Shown: positions 16,052-24,700 of the stretch, one piece after another
Position numbering within the stretch: the stretch's first letter is position 1
Layout of the letters: each line of letters starts with the position of its first letter
Assembly: GCF_014297445.1 (NCBI RefSeq)
Contig: NZ_JACORU010000009.1
Coordinates: 1 to 64,000, forward strand
Reading direction: 5' to 3'
From: Ramlibacter albus
GTDB taxonomy: Bacteria; Pseudomonadota; Gammaproteobacteria; Burkholderiales; Burkholderiaceae_C
Length of the DNA stretch: 64,000 nt
Program-made: the position numbers and the translations under genes
The notes under the pieces: generated by a model
Database searches by the model: none
What the model saw: only the letters and a program-made list of their open reading frames with translations
What the model was told of the DNA's origin: nothing

Positions 16052-17965
16052 ATGAAGATGAGCGAACCTGCGCAACGCGAGCCCCTGGTGGTCGCAAGCT
16101 TTTCCGGTTACTTCGGCGACCGCGCCACGGCGCTGGACGAGGCCATGGCCGGCGACCCCATCCATGTGCTGATTGGCGACTACCTCGCCGAGATCACGCT
16201 GGCCGGTATTTCCGCACGCTTCCGCAAGGACCCGACGCAGGGCTACGCCGACTACTTCGTCAAGCAGGTGCAGCCGCACCTGGGCGGCATCGCGGCTCGC
16301 GGGATCAAGCTCGTCACCAATGCGGGCGGCCTCAATCCACGCGGGCTGGCGAACGTGCTGCGCGGGCTGATCGCGGACGCGGGCCTCTCGCTGAAGGTGG
16401 CCTGCGTCGAAGGCGACAACGTGCTCGACCGGCTCGACCTGCTGCAGGCGGCCGGCCACCCGCTCACCCATCTCGACACCGGCGAGCCGCTCTCCGCATG
16501 GGGCCGCACGCCGATCGGCGCCAATGCCTATCTCGGCGCGTGGGGCATCGCCGCCGCCCTGCGCGAAGGCGCGGACATCGTGCTGTGCGGGCGTGTCACC
16601 GACTCGTCGCTCATCCTTGGGCCGTCGGCGTGGTGGCACGGTTGGCAGCTGGACGATTGGGATCGCCTTGCGGGCGGCGTGGTCGCGGGCCACATCCTCG
16701 AATGCGGGCCGCATGCGACGGGCGGCAACTTCAGCGGGTTCGCCTCGCTGCCCGGCATCACGTTCCCGGGCTTCGTCGTCGGCGAGATCGCGGCGGACGG
16801 CAGCAGCGTCATCACCAAGCATGCGCGCGACGGCGGGGCGGTGACCACCGACACCGTCACCGCGCAGCTCGTGTACGAGATCCAGGGCCCGAAGTATCTC
16901 AACCCCGACGTGACGGTGGACCTCTCTGCCATCCGCTGCGAACAGGTTGCGCCCAACCGCGTGCGCGTGAGCGGCGCGCGCGGCGAGCCGCCGCCGGACA
17001 CTTCGAAAGTGGCGATGTTCGCGCCCGAAGGCTGGCAGATCGTGTCGTGGGCCTTCGTCACCGGCATCGACATCGAGCGCAAGCTGGCGCTGCTGCGCGC
17101 GCAGCTGCACCTGCTGCTGGCCGGCACGGTGGACCAGCTCGAAATCACCGCCTACGGCACGCCGGCGGCGCAGCCCGAATCGCAAGCCGAAGCGACCGTG
17201 CCGGTACGCATCGCCGCATTCGCAAGCGAGCGCGACCAGCTGACCGAGGAGCAGTTCTTCCTCAAGCTCAATAGCCTGTACCTGTGGAGCGTGCCGGGCT
17301 TCTACACGGACTCGGGCGCCGAGCGCGCGCTCAAGCCGCAGCGGCGCATCGAGTACTGGCCCGCGGTGCTGCACGTCTCGCAGCTTGCGCACACCGTCAC
17401 GCTGGAGGATGGGCGCACGCTGGAGATTCCGCCGAATCCGCACGCCGTACCCGGCGGTGTTCAGCCGACGCACCCCGAGCCGCAGCCTGTCGCACGTACG
17501 ACGTCACGCGCCACGCAGCGCGCCCCGCTCGGCCGTGTCGCCTACGCCCGCTCGGGCGACAAGGGCGGCAACAGCAACATCGGCCTCTGGGCGCAGCACG
17601 AGAAGGCGTGGCCGTGGCTGCGGCAGGCGCTTTCGACGGACATGCTGCGCCGCCTGCTGCCGCAGGCCGAGGGCCTGGAGATCGTGCGGCACGAGTTCCC
17701 GCACATCCGCGCCGTGCACTTCATCGTGCGCGGGTTGCTGGGGCGCGGCGGCAGCACCAACCTGCAGGCCGACCAGGTGGGCAAGGCGGTGGGAGAGTTC
17801 GTGCTCGCGCGGCAGGTGGAGATTCCGGTGGAACTGCTGGTGGACGAGTACCGGGGCTCGCCGGCTAGCCCGGCCGCCCGAACAGCTTCTCCCGCAACGT
17901 CCCCTCCGAATACCGCGTCTTGTACGCGCCCCGCGACTGCAGTTCCGGCACCACGTGTGCAATGA
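16052..17965 (+). CDS. AtuA-family protein with C-terminal AtuA-like domain
   Basis: The 637-residue protein has the AtuA family pattern: VTNAGGLNPRGLANVLRGL, GANAYLGAWGIAAALREGADIVLCGRVTDSSL and GGVVAGHILECGPHATGGN. A second small domain near residue 490 carries VAYARSGDKGGNSNIGLWA. AtuA is needed for acyclic terpene use in Pseudomonas, but its chemistry is not established. The last ~35 residues are Pro/Ala/Ser-rich and overlap the convergent LLM gene by 101 bp, so the true end may be less conserved. The start ATG is 42.5 bp from operator 2 and no ribosome binding site is seen, consistent with a leaderless transcript. Confidence 0.82.
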   Translation: MKMSEPAQREPLVVASFSGYFGDRATALDEAMAGDPIHVLIGDYLAEITLAGISARFRKDPTQGYADYFVKQVQPHLGGIAARGIKLVTNAGGLNPRGLANVLRGLIADAGLSLKVACVEGDNVLDRLDLLQAAGHPLTHLDTGEPLSAWGRTPIGANAYLGAWGIAAALREGADIVLCGRVTDSSLILGPSAWWHGWQLDDWDRLAGGVVAGHILECGPHATGGNFSGFASLPGITFPGFVVGEIAADGSSVITKHARDGGAVTTDTVTAQLVYEIQGPKYLNPDVTVDLSAIRCEQVAPNRVRVSGARGEPPPDTSKVAMFAPEGWQIVSWAFVTGIDIERKLALLRAQLHLLLAGTVDQLEITAYGTPAAQPESQAEATVPVRIAAFASERDQLTEEQFFLKLNSLYLWSVPGFYTDSGAERALKPQRRIEYWPAVLHVSQLAHTVTLEDGRTLEIPPNPHAVPGGVQPTHPEPQPVARTTSRATQRAPLGRVAYARSGDKGGNSNIGLWAQHEKAWPWLRQALSTDMLRRLLPQAEGLEIVRHEFPHIRAVHFIVRGLLGRGGSTNLQADQVGKAVGEFVLARQVEIPVELLVDEYRGSPASPAARTASPATSPPNTASCTRPATAVPAPRVQ

Positions 17966-19178
17966 AGTCGTCGACGCACTCGGGCACCACGGTGCGCGAC
18001 AGGTTGTAGCCGTCGACGCCGCACTGCTCGCTCCAGTCGACCAGCATCTGCGCGATGGTGGCGCCTGAGCCGATCCACGGTTTCTGGCGGCTGCCCAGCA
18101 CGAACTGGTCCAGCAGCTTGCGGCGCGTCCACTGCGGGCCGGCCGCGCGCGTCATGGCTTCCACGTTGGAGACGATCGCCTGGCTGGCCGTGACGATCGG
18201 CTCGTCGATGTCGTACTTCGAAAAATCGATGCCCAGCGACGCGGCCGCGTGCACCAGCGCGCCGTCGCTGCTGGCGTGCCGCTTGTAGTCTTCGAACTTG
18301 TCGCGGGCCTCCGCATCGGTGCGGCCCGTGACGATGGTGGCGCCGAGGAACACGCGGATGGCGTCGCGCGAGCGCCCCTGGGCCTCGGCCTCGCTGCGCA
18401 GGCTGTCCACCTGCTGCTTCACCGCGGGCTGCGCCTGCCCGTTGAGGAACACGCATTCGGCGTGCGTCGCGGCAAAGCGGGTCCCGCGAGCGGAAGCACC
18501 GGCCTGGTAGAGCACCGGCGTGCGTTGCGACGAAGGCTCGCACAGGTGCATCGCGTCCACGGTGTACTGCTTGCCCTTGTGGTGGACCACGTGCACCTTC
18601 GCCGGGTCGGCGTAGGTGCCGGTGCGCCTGTCCGCGACGACCGCGCCGTCCTCCCAGCTGCCCTCCCACAGCGCCCGCACGAGCGCCATGTATTCGTCCG
18701 CCATGTCGTAGCGGTCGTCGTGCGCCATCTGGCCCGCGAACCCCGCCGCCCGCGCCGCGCTGTCGAGGTAACCCGTCACGATGTTCCAGCCGATGCGCCC
18801 GCCGGTGAGGTGGTCCAGCGTGGACATGCGCCGCGCGAAGGTGAAGGGCTGCTCGTACGTGAGGTTGGCCGTGACGCCGAAACCGAGGTGACGCGTGACG
18901 GTGGCCATCGCCGGGATCAGCAGCGTGGGGTCGTTCACGGGGACCTGCACGGCGTGCCGCACCGCGGGGTCGGGGCTGCCGCCCAGGACGTCGTATACCC
19001 CCAGCACGTCGGCCAGGAAAATGCCGTCGAACAGGCCCGCTTCCAGGCGGCGCGCGTAGTCCGTCCAGTAGTCCAGCTGCGTGTAGCGCGTGGACTGGTC
19101 GCGCGGATGCGTCCACAGGCCCTGCTGGATGTGGCCCACGCAGTTCATGTCGAACGCGTTGATGCGGATTTCTTTCAT
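17865..19178 (-). CDS. LLM-class FMN-dependent monooxygenase, NtaA/SnaA/DszA type
   Basis: The 437 residues begin MKEIRINAFDMNCVGHIQQGLW, the start of the NtaA/SnaA/DszA branch of bacterial-luciferase-like monooxygenases. FLADVLGVYDV, TANLTYEQPFTFARRMSTLDHLTGGRIGWN and PVLYQAGASARGTRFAA are family hallmarks. These enzymes take reduced flavin from a partner reductase and oxidise sulfur or nitrogen compounds or aminopolycarboxylates. No flavin reductase is adjacent. It is divergent from the TonB receptor gene, and an inverted repeat lies between them, suggesting shared control and an outer-membrane-imported substrate (inference). Confidence 0.88.
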   Translation of the reverse strand: MKEIRINAFDMNCVGHIQQGLWTHPRDQSTRYTQLDYWTDYARRLEAGLFDGIFLADVLGVYDVLGGSPDPAVRHAVQVPVNDPTLLIPAMATVTRHLGFGVTANLTYEQPFTFARRMSTLDHLTGGRIGWNIVTGYLDSAARAAGFAGQMAHDDRYDMADEYMALVRALWEGSWEDGAVVADRRTGTYADPAKVHVVHHKGKQYTVDAMHLCEPSSQRTPVLYQAGASARGTRFAATHAECVFLNGQAQPAVKQQVDSLRSEAEAQGRSRDAIRVFLGATIVTGRTDAEARDKFEDYKRHASSDGALVHAAASLGIDFSKYDIDEPIVTASQAIVSNVEAMTRAAGPQWTRRKLLDQFVLGSRQKPWIGSGATIAQMLVDWSEQCGVDGYNLSRTVVPECVDDFIAHVVPELQSRGAYKTRYSEGTLREKLFGRPG

Positions 19179-19181
19179 CAG

Positions 19182-19205
19182 GGGTCCGATCTTAGTCGCG
19201 GACCC
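19182..19205. promoter_or_regulatory. Inverted repeat GGGTCCG-N10-CGGACCC between divergent genes
   Basis: Perfect 7-bp arms with a 10-bp spacer lie immediately upstream of the LLM gene start (19178) and 62 bp before the TonB receptor start. The position suits an operator for the divergent pair, although a regulator gene for it is not in sight. It does not match the TCGTC-N6-GACGA sites. Confidence 0.4.
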
Positions 19206-19266
19206 GTCCGGCCTTGGCCCCGGCGGGCGGCACAATCGCGGCACCGAAAAACGACGAGGGGAACCC

Positions 19267-21423
19267 GTGGCAAGACCCTGGCGGTATGGCCTGCTCGCAC
19301 TGGCGGCAGGCGGCCTGGCGCACGCGCAGCAGCCACCCGAAGCCGGCGGCGATAGCCTGCAACTCGAGCCGGTGGACGTCACCGCGCGCCGCGCGCTGCA
19401 GGACCGCTTCTTCGCGCCCGGCTCGATGGTGGTGCTGGACCGGCGCGACATCGAGAACCTGGGCGCGTTCTCCGTGGCGGACGTGCTCAAGCAGTTGCCC
19501 GGCGTGGTGGTCAACACCGGGGCCGACGGCAGCGTGGAGATCCGCATGCGCGGCATGGAGCGCAGCGCCACGCAGCTGCTGGTGGACGGCCAGCGGCAGG
19601 CCACCGGCCGCAGCCAGCTGGCGCTGGACCAGTTGCCGCCGGAGATGGTGGAGCGCATCGAGGTCGTGCGCTCGCCGTCGGCAGAGTTCTCGGGCGCCAC
19701 CGGCGGCACGATCAATATCGTGCTGCGGCAGGCCACGGTGCGGCGCGAAACCTCGATTCGCCTGACCGACAACACGGTGTGGGGCCGGCACCGCGGGCAA
19801 CTCTTCTTCTCCCGCACCGGGCCCGTCACCGAGCCCAAACCGGCCACGGCCGGCCAGCCGGCGGACGACCCGTGGGCCTACTTCCTCGCCGCCAACGCCA
19901 CCGGCGTGCTCCTGGGCTCCAACGGCCACAGCCGCGTGGACGCGCCCCTCTACGCCACCGACAGCGAAAGCATCGCCCGCTACCACCGCCACGAGTACTC
20001 CATCACCCCGCGCCTGACGGGCAAGCTGGCGCGCGACGACACGCTCACGCTGCGCGGCTTCCTCAGCCGCGCGAGCTTCGGCGGCGCCGTCGACACCGGC
20101 ACCACGTCATTCGTTGGCGGCGTGGCTACGCCGTCGGCCAGCCGCGACACGCAGCAGCAGCTGCGCCACTTCGGCACGCTCGCGGCGGACTGGACCCACC
20201 GCTTCGAGGGCAGCAAGCTGGAAACCACCCTGGCGGCGAACCGGCTGCGCGAGACCGTCGACCGCGCGGGCAGCGTCGTGGCCGGGCCGGGCATCGGGGG
20301 CAGTTCTTTCTTCGTCGATCGCCGGCACGAGAACGTCGCCGACCTCAAGACCAAGCTCTCCACCACCGGCTCGCCGCTGCTGCGCATGGGCGGCGCGGAG
20401 ATCGAGCGTCGCAGCCTGGGCATCGACACCGACAGCAGCGCCACCGGCCCGTTCGCGGCCGAAGCGACCCTGCAGCGGCGCATCCTGTGGGTGCAGGACG
20501 AGTGGGCGTGGGGCGAGCGCGGCACGGTCACCGCCGGCCTGCGCGGCGAATCCATCGACATCACCACGCGCGGGCCCACGCTGGGCACGGTGCATCGCCA
20601 CATCCCCGTCGTGCAGCCGTCGGTGCACCTGCGCCAGCCGTGGGGCACGCAATGGCAGTGGCGCGCGAACCTCGCACGCACCACGCGCAACCCGCGCGTG
20701 TGGGACCTCGTCGACCGCACGACACCGAGCAACGGCCTGAACTCGCTGGTGAACCCGGACACCGCGGGCAACCCGGGGCTGCGCCCCGAAAAATCCTGGG
20801 CGCTGGACACCGGCGTCGAGCGGCGCCTGGGCACCGACGGGCAGGCCGGCGGCAACCTCTTCGTGCGGCGCGTGCAGGACGCCATCGGGCCGCTTGTCAC
20901 GCAGACGGGCGGCCGCTGGCTCGAACAGCGCAGCAACGTGGGCGACGCCACCGTGTGGGGCCTCGAGTTCGACGCGCGCACGAACCTGGGCGTGCTCGGC
21001 CTGCCGCGCGAATGGACGCTCAACGCCAACTTCAGCCTGCTGCAGTCGCGCATGACCAGCGGGCCCAACACCGGTCAGCGCATTCCCGGCCAGCCGCGGT
21101 ACACGGCCAGCCTCAATGTCGCCAGGCCGATCCGCCGCACGGGTGGCCTGTTCGGTGGCTTCACGCTGAACGTGAACGGCACGGCCGACCTCATGACGGC
21201 ACCGGGGCGCACCGGCCGCAACGCGGCCCGCACGGCGCTGGACCTGCACGTGGGTGGCGTGGTGCGCGGGCTCGGCTACTGGCGCATCGGCCTGCAGAAC
21301 ATCACCGATGCACCCTACCGCCGCGTGCGCCGCTATGACGACCCGACGGCGGGGACAACCACCAGCCAGGGGGAGCTGTACCTCACACCGCGGGCGTACC
21401 TGACGGTGGGGACGCAGTTCTAG
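19267..21423 (+). CDS. TonB-dependent outer-membrane receptor
   Basis: The 718-residue protein has a short signal (RPWRYGLLALAAGGLAHAQ), a TonB-box-like LEPVDVTARRA, and the plug motifs VLDRRDIENLGAFSVADVLKQLPG, IRMRGMERSATQLLVDGQ and IEVVRSPSAEFSGATGG-TINIVL. The barrel ends YLTPRAYLTVGTQF with the expected terminal Phe. GTG 19267 is the start because GAGGGG precedes it by 5 bases and the signal peptide follows. It lies 88 bp from the divergent LLM monooxygenase gene. The ligand could be a siderophore or an organosulfur or organonitrogen compound. Confidence 0.88.
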   Translation: MARPWRYGLLALAAGGLAHAQQPPEAGGDSLQLEPVDVTARRALQDRFFAPGSMVVLDRRDIENLGAFSVADVLKQLPGVVVNTGADGSVEIRMRGMERSATQLLVDGQRQATGRSQLALDQLPPEMVERIEVVRSPSAEFSGATGGTINIVLRQATVRRETSIRLTDNTVWGRHRGQLFFSRTGPVTEPKPATAGQPADDPWAYFLAANATGVLLGSNGHSRVDAPLYATDSESIARYHRHEYSITPRLTGKLARDDTLTLRGFLSRASFGGAVDTGTTSFVGGVATPSASRDTQQQLRHFGTLAADWTHRFEGSKLETTLAANRLRETVDRAGSVVAGPGIGGSSFFVDRRHENVADLKTKLSTTGSPLLRMGGAEIERRSLGIDTDSSATGPFAAEATLQRRILWVQDEWAWGERGTVTAGLRGESIDITTRGPTLGTVHRHIPVVQPSVHLRQPWGTQWQWRANLARTTRNPRVWDLVDRTTPSNGLNSLVNPDTAGNPGLRPEKSWALDTGVERRLGTDGQAGGNLFVRRVQDAIGPLVTQTGGRWLEQRSNVGDATVWGLEFDARTNLGVLGLPREWTLNANFSLLQSRMTSGPNTGQRIPGQPRYTASLNVARPIRRTGGLFGGFTLNVNGTADLMTAPGRTGRNAARTALDLHVGGVVRGLGYWRIGLQNITDAPYRRVRRYDDPTAGTTTSQGELYLTPRAYLTVGTQF

Positions 21424-21440
21424 CCTCTGCGGCCTGCACG

Positions 21441-22118
21441 CTAAGCGTCGAACCCGACGAACACGGTCGCTTCTTCAAGACTCTTGCGTTCGGAAACCAC
21501 CGCATTGGCGGGAAAGGTCTCGTCGGGCCATCCGAGCGCGATGCTCTTCATGATGACCTGGTTGTCGGCGATGCCGGCGTGTTCGCGCACCACCGGGGAC
21601 TGCATGATGCCCTGGCTGTTGATCACGCAGCCCAGGCCGCGTGACCATGCCGCATTGACGAGCGCCGTGGCCACGGCGCCGCAGTCGAAAGGCGTGTCGT
21701 CGCTGCCATCGAGCACCCGGTCGTAGGTGATGATGATGCAGACCGGCGCATCGAACTGGCGAAAGCCGCGCATGACCCAGTCCTGGCGCATCGGCTGGTC
21801 GTCCCGTGCGATGCCCATGGCCGCGAACAGCTGCTTGGCGACGCCGATCTGGCGCTCGCGATGCTGGCCCGCGAAGGGCTGGCCCGTCCGGAATTCCCGC
21901 GACTGCGGGACCCCGGCGGCCATTCGCTCCGTGTTGCCCCTGCGAATGCGGTCGAGCGGCTCCCCCGTGACGACGTAGAAGTTCCAGGGCTGCGTGTTCA
22001 TCGACGACGGCGCCCGCATCGCGAGCCCGATGACTTCCTCGATCAGCGCGCGGGGAACCGGATCCGCCTTGTAGCCGCGAATGCTGCGGCGTCCAAGGAT
22101 GACGTCGTCGAACTCCAT
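21441..22118 (-). CDS. Nitroreductase-family flavoprotein
   Basis: The 225-residue protein opens with ILGRRSIRGYKADPVPRALIEEVI and MRAPSSMNTQPWNFYVVTG, the FMN-binding N-terminus of the nitroreductase superfamily. AAWSRGLGCVINSQGI and IALGWPDETFPAN complete the fold. Members reduce nitroaromatics, quinones or enones with NAD(P)H. It ends 17 bp from the converging TonB receptor gene. It lies opposite in direction to the DUF2630 gene, across a 188-bp gap in which I see no gene. Confidence 0.88.
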   Translation of the reverse strand: MEFDDVILGRRSIRGYKADPVPRALIEEVIGLAMRAPSSMNTQPWNFYVVTGEPLDRIRRGNTERMAAGVPQSREFRTGQPFAGQHRERQIGVAKQLFAAMGIARDDQPMRQDWVMRGFRQFDAPVCIIITYDRVLDGSDDTPFDCGAVATALVNAAWSRGLGCVINSQGIMQSPVVREHAGIADNQVIMKSIALGWPDETFPANAVVSERKSLEEATVFVGFDA

Positions 22119-22306
22119 GCTGTTTCCTGGGGATGCGTTTTTGCGGAAGCCGGATCATAGGGGCAGGGTCCGCGTCTTCGCTGTCGCCTGCGCTCGCGCC
22201 CGGGTGAGGGCTACATTTCGAAGGCTCGCGCCTCGGGCCTGTGAGGGTCCAACCTCGGTGCACTGAAAAGGCATATGCTTTGTGCTCGCTATTTCGAAAG
22301 CAGCAA

Positions 22307-22540
22307 GTGAACGACAGATCCATACTTGAGCACATTTCGCAGCTTGTCGAAGAAGAGCACCATCTGCGTGCTGACGCCGGCAAGGCAGACCACGACGCGG
22401 AAAGGCTGCGGCGACTTGAGGTGGAACTCGACCAATGCTGGGACCTGCTGCGCCAGCGGCGCGCGAAACGCGAGTTTGGCGGCGACCCCAACGAAGCCGC
22501 GCCACGGGACCCCGGGACGGTCGAAGGCTATAGCGGTTAG
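22307..22540 (+). CDS. DUF2630-family small protein
   Basis: The 77 residues match the DUF2630 pattern closely: NDRSILEHISQLVEEEH, RLEVELDQCWDLLRQRRAKREFG and the end GTVEGYSG. The protein is predicted to be helical and coiled-coil-like; no function is known. The GTG start at 22307 is chosen because family similarity begins there; GAAAGCAGCAA upstream is a weak ribosome binding site, and upstream in-frame codons look unrelated. It stands alone between divergent and convergent neighbours. Confidence 0.8.
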   Translation: MNDRSILEHISQLVEEEHHLRADAGKADHDAERLRRLEVELDQCWDLLRQRRAKREFGGDPNEAAPRDPGTVEGYSG

Positions 22541-22565
22541 GTCTGCTCCTGGCCGGAAGCGGACC

Positions 22566-23141
22566 TCACAAGGATGTGCGCACCTGCAGCCAATCCCAGC
22601 GCTGTTTGTACGATGCGGCTTTCCGTGCGAAGAGCGACATGTGCGGAGTCAGGGGGTTCGGCGCCAACTGCCCTGCGTACATGATCTCCAACCCGTTGGG
22701 GGCGTAAACCTCGTAGCCGGGCCCGCTTGGACGGATGCCCACGCAAGTCGCCGGAACGAGGAAACGATCGATGCCGTCCGCGGCACTTGCCAGCGCGTCG
22801 TATGGAAATCCGAAATGTTCCTCGTACCAAAGGTGCACGCGCGCCTGGTTTTTCACTTCGACCGTCGCGTCCAAGCCGCCCATGACCGCATTGACCCGCT
22901 GCTGGACGCGCGCTTCGCTTTCCGCTGACAGATCCCGATCATCGAAGTAGAAGATGTCGTAGTCCTTGATGCCTGCCTCGGGCGCTCGACCACAGCGCAG
23001 GTTCCACGCCGTCTGAAACAGGCATCCAGCCACCAACCAGCCGTCGGTCAGTTCGAAAGATGACCAGTTCGCCAGGATGGCGCGATTGATCCTGTTCGAA
23101 AGAACGTCACGAATGAACTGTTCTCGGGTTGCGGCAGACAT
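22566..23141 (-). CDS. Nucleotidyltransferase-family protein
   Basis: The 191-residue protein has WLVAGCLFQTAWNL followed by GIKDYDIFYFDDRDLS, the D-x-D-type active site of a small family of predicted nucleotidyltransferases. ADGIDRFLVPATCVGI and MYAGQLAPNPLTPHMSLFARKAASYKQRW are also typical. The substrate is unknown. Its beginning overlaps a possible 120-residue gene on the same strand (23048-23410) by 94 bp. Confidence 0.8.
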   Translation of the reverse strand: MSAATREQFIRDVLSNRINRAILANWSSFELTDGWLVAGCLFQTAWNLRCGRAPEAGIKDYDIFYFDDRDLSAESEARVQQRVNAVMGGLDATVEVKNQARVHLWYEEHFGFPYDALASAADGIDRFLVPATCVGIRPSGPGYEVYAPNGLEIMYAGQLAPNPLTPHMSLFARKAASYKQRWDWLQVRTSL

Positions 23142-23410
23142 GCTTCAAGCATATGCGACGACCGCTTTCGACCCAGACCAGCCCTCCCCTGCTCGCGCAA
23201 CGCCAACACAGACGCCACCGCCTCCGAAAACGACCGCACCACAAATTCCACCGACCCGCGCACCATCATTTCATCCACAAGCCCTTCCCGATAAGGCGGC
23301 TTCACCGTCAATACCATCGTGTACGGATACGCATCGCGCATCTTGGGCGACGCGGATTGCCAAGCCTCGTGGTTCTCTTGCAGCGGATACGCAACCACCA
23401 CCGTGGACAT
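23048..23410 (-). CDS. Possible small protein of unknown function
   Basis: A 120-codon frame from ATG 23410 reads MSTVVVAYPLQENHEAW, SPKMRDAYPYTMVLTVKPPY and DEMMVRGSVEFVVRSFSEAV. This composition looks like a folded protein rather than a shadow frame, and it fills the otherwise empty 330 bp between the nucleotidyltransferase and hydrolase genes. The last third overlaps the nucleotidyltransferase gene and may not be conserved, so a frameshift or an earlier natural end is possible. I do not recognise the family. Confidence 0.4.
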   Translation of the reverse strand: MSTVVVAYPLQENHEAWQSASPKMRDAYPYTMVLTVKPPYREGLVDEMMVRGSVEFVVRSFSEAVASVLALREQGRAGLGRKRSSHMLEACLPQPENSSFVTFFRTGSIAPSWRTGHLSN

Positions 23411-23471
23411 AAGCGCGGTCCGCCCACCGCGGCAAGCCCGTGCAGAATCGAACCGCTTCGCGACAAGCCCC

Positions 23472-24236
23472 CTAAAGGAAGAACGCCTCGATTTCCGCAG
23501 CCACGCGCGACGGCCTCGTGATCGTGGGCACGTGGCCCACGCCATCGAGCTTCACCAGGCGCGAGCCCGCGATGCGGGAATGCATGAATTCGGAGTCCGG
23601 CACAGGCCGGATGACATCCTCCGCCCCATGAATGAGAAGGGTCGGCAAACGGACCTTGTCCAGTTCGCCGCTCAGGTCGACGCCGGCCAGCCCTTCGAGC
23701 AGTTCCACCGCGTGCCGCGCGCCGGACCGCATCACGATCTTGTGGGCCCAGGCTCGTTCCGCGGCGCAGTCCGCTTCAGGAATGCAGGCGTTCACGAACA
23801 TCTGCATCGTTCCCGCAAAGTCCGCCTTGCACCCCTCCGCGAGCTTCCTCGCGCCTGTCGACAGCGCCCCTTCGTAGCGCGCCCCGACGAGCACCAGGCC
23901 ACTGAAGCGCTCCGGCGCGCGCCGTGCGGCCTGCAGCACCGTCAGGCCCCCGGCCGACTCGCCGGCAAGCACACAGCGCTCCACTTCGAGGGCATCGAGA
24001 ACCCTGAACAGGTCGTCCACCAGCATCTCGGGGCCGATCGGGCCGCCTCGGTGCTGCGTCGCGCCGGTTCCGCGATGGTCATAGGTGATGCACCGCCACC
24101 GCTTGCTCAGCTTCTCGAAGGGTTGCACCCACAGCTCGCCACTGCCGACCCAGCCGCCGTGCGCGACGATCGTGTAGCCGCCGGTGGGGCCGCACTCGGA
24201 GACGAACAGGTCCGCATCGGCCGTCTTGAGGAACAT
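23472..24236 (-). CDS. Alpha/beta-fold hydrolase
   Basis: The 254-residue hydrolase has the nucleophile elbow AGES94AGG, an acidic residue at D207 in HGAEDVIRP and the histidine H235 in GVGHVPT. THE oxyanion region is HGGWVGSGELW near residue 26, and DHRGTGATQ follows. It resembles 3-oxoadipate-enol-lactonase-like or haloperoxidase-like esterases. It lies 17 bp after the EthD gene and downstream of the fusion regulator on the same strand, so it is probably a target of that regulator. Confidence 0.88.
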   Translation of the reverse strand: MFLKTADADLFVSECGPTGGYTIVAHGGWVGSGELWVQPFEKLSKRWRCITYDHRGTGATQHRGGPIGPEMLVDDLFRVLDALEVERCVLAGESAGGLTVLQAARRAPERFSGLVLVGARYEGALSTGARKLAEGCKADFAGTMQMFVNACIPEADCAAERAWAHKIVMRSGARHAVELLEGLAGVDLSGELDKVRLPTLLIHGAEDVIRPVPDSEFMHSRIAGSRLVKLDGVGHVPTITRPSRVAAEIEAFFL

Positions 24237-24253
24237 GGCGTTCTCCCGCGCCG

Positions 24254-24574
24254 CTAGCTGCGCTCGACAACCGCGTCGCTGATCCAGATCACGGGCTGCG
24301 CATCCGTGTAGTTGGGAATGTCGCCCATGATTTCCTGCACGTGCGGGTTCAACGCGGCTTGCAGGCTCTCGACCGAATCCGAATAGATGCTGCAGGCCGC
24401 CGCGAAGGGCAGCGGCGCCCCCGGCGCACCCGCGGCCAGCCCCTTGTCGACCGTGTAGTAGCGGCATGCCGACCCCAGCCGCTTTGCCACCAGCGGCATG
24501 TGCTTGTCGCGATAGTAGTCGTGGTCGAAACGCATGCCGGGCTGGAACGGGTACATCACGTTGAACTTGATCAT
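24254..24574 (-). CDS. EthD-family protein
   Basis: The 106-residue protein begins MIKFNVMYPFQPGMRFDHDYYRDKH and continues MPLVAKRLG, the ferredoxin-like EthD fold. EthD proteins are often encoded next to P450s or hydrolases in the breakdown of ethers or polyketide-like compounds, and some are dimeric decarboxylases or reductases. AAGGAG lies upstream of ATG 24574. It is the first gene after two palindromes at 24631-24689 and forms a two-gene unit with the hydrolase. Confidence 0.85.
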   Translation of the reverse strand: MIKFNVMYPFQPGMRFDHDYYRDKHMPLVAKRLGSACRYYTVDKGLAAGAPGAPLPFAAACSIYSDSVESLQAALNPHVQEIMGDIPNYTDAQPVIWISDAVVERS

Positions 24575-24630
24575 GGGAAAGCTCCTTCTGGGGATACGCC
24601 ATTGAAGCGCAGTGGCCGGCGGCCGTCGCA

Positions 24631-24644
24631 GGGACTGCAGTCCC
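24631..24644. promoter_or_regulatory. Palindrome GGGAC-TGCA-GTCCC, putative operator
   Basis: A perfect 14-bp palindrome lies 57 bp upstream of the EthD start. Its GGGAC-N4-GTCCC layout is shared with the palindrome at 24672-24689, and the two centres are 43 bp apart, about four helical turns. This suggests cooperative binding by the neighbouring LuxR-type fusion regulator. It may instead be part of a terminator for that gene, but no U-run follows. Confidence 0.5.
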
Positions 24645-24671
24645 GTTTCGCCTGCGGTGCGGCCTGCAGCG

Positions 24672-24689
24672 CCGGGACAAGTGTCCCGG
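24672..24689. promoter_or_regulatory. Palindrome CCGGGACA-AG-TGTCCCGG, putative operator
   Basis: This is a perfect 18-bp palindrome between the stop of the fusion regulator (24701) and the EthD-hydrolase unit. The inner 14 bp follow the same GGGAC-N4-GTCCC pattern as 24631-24644. Its dyad form fits a LuxR-type HTH dimer. Confidence 0.5.
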
Positions 24690-24700
24690 GGCGCGCGGCG

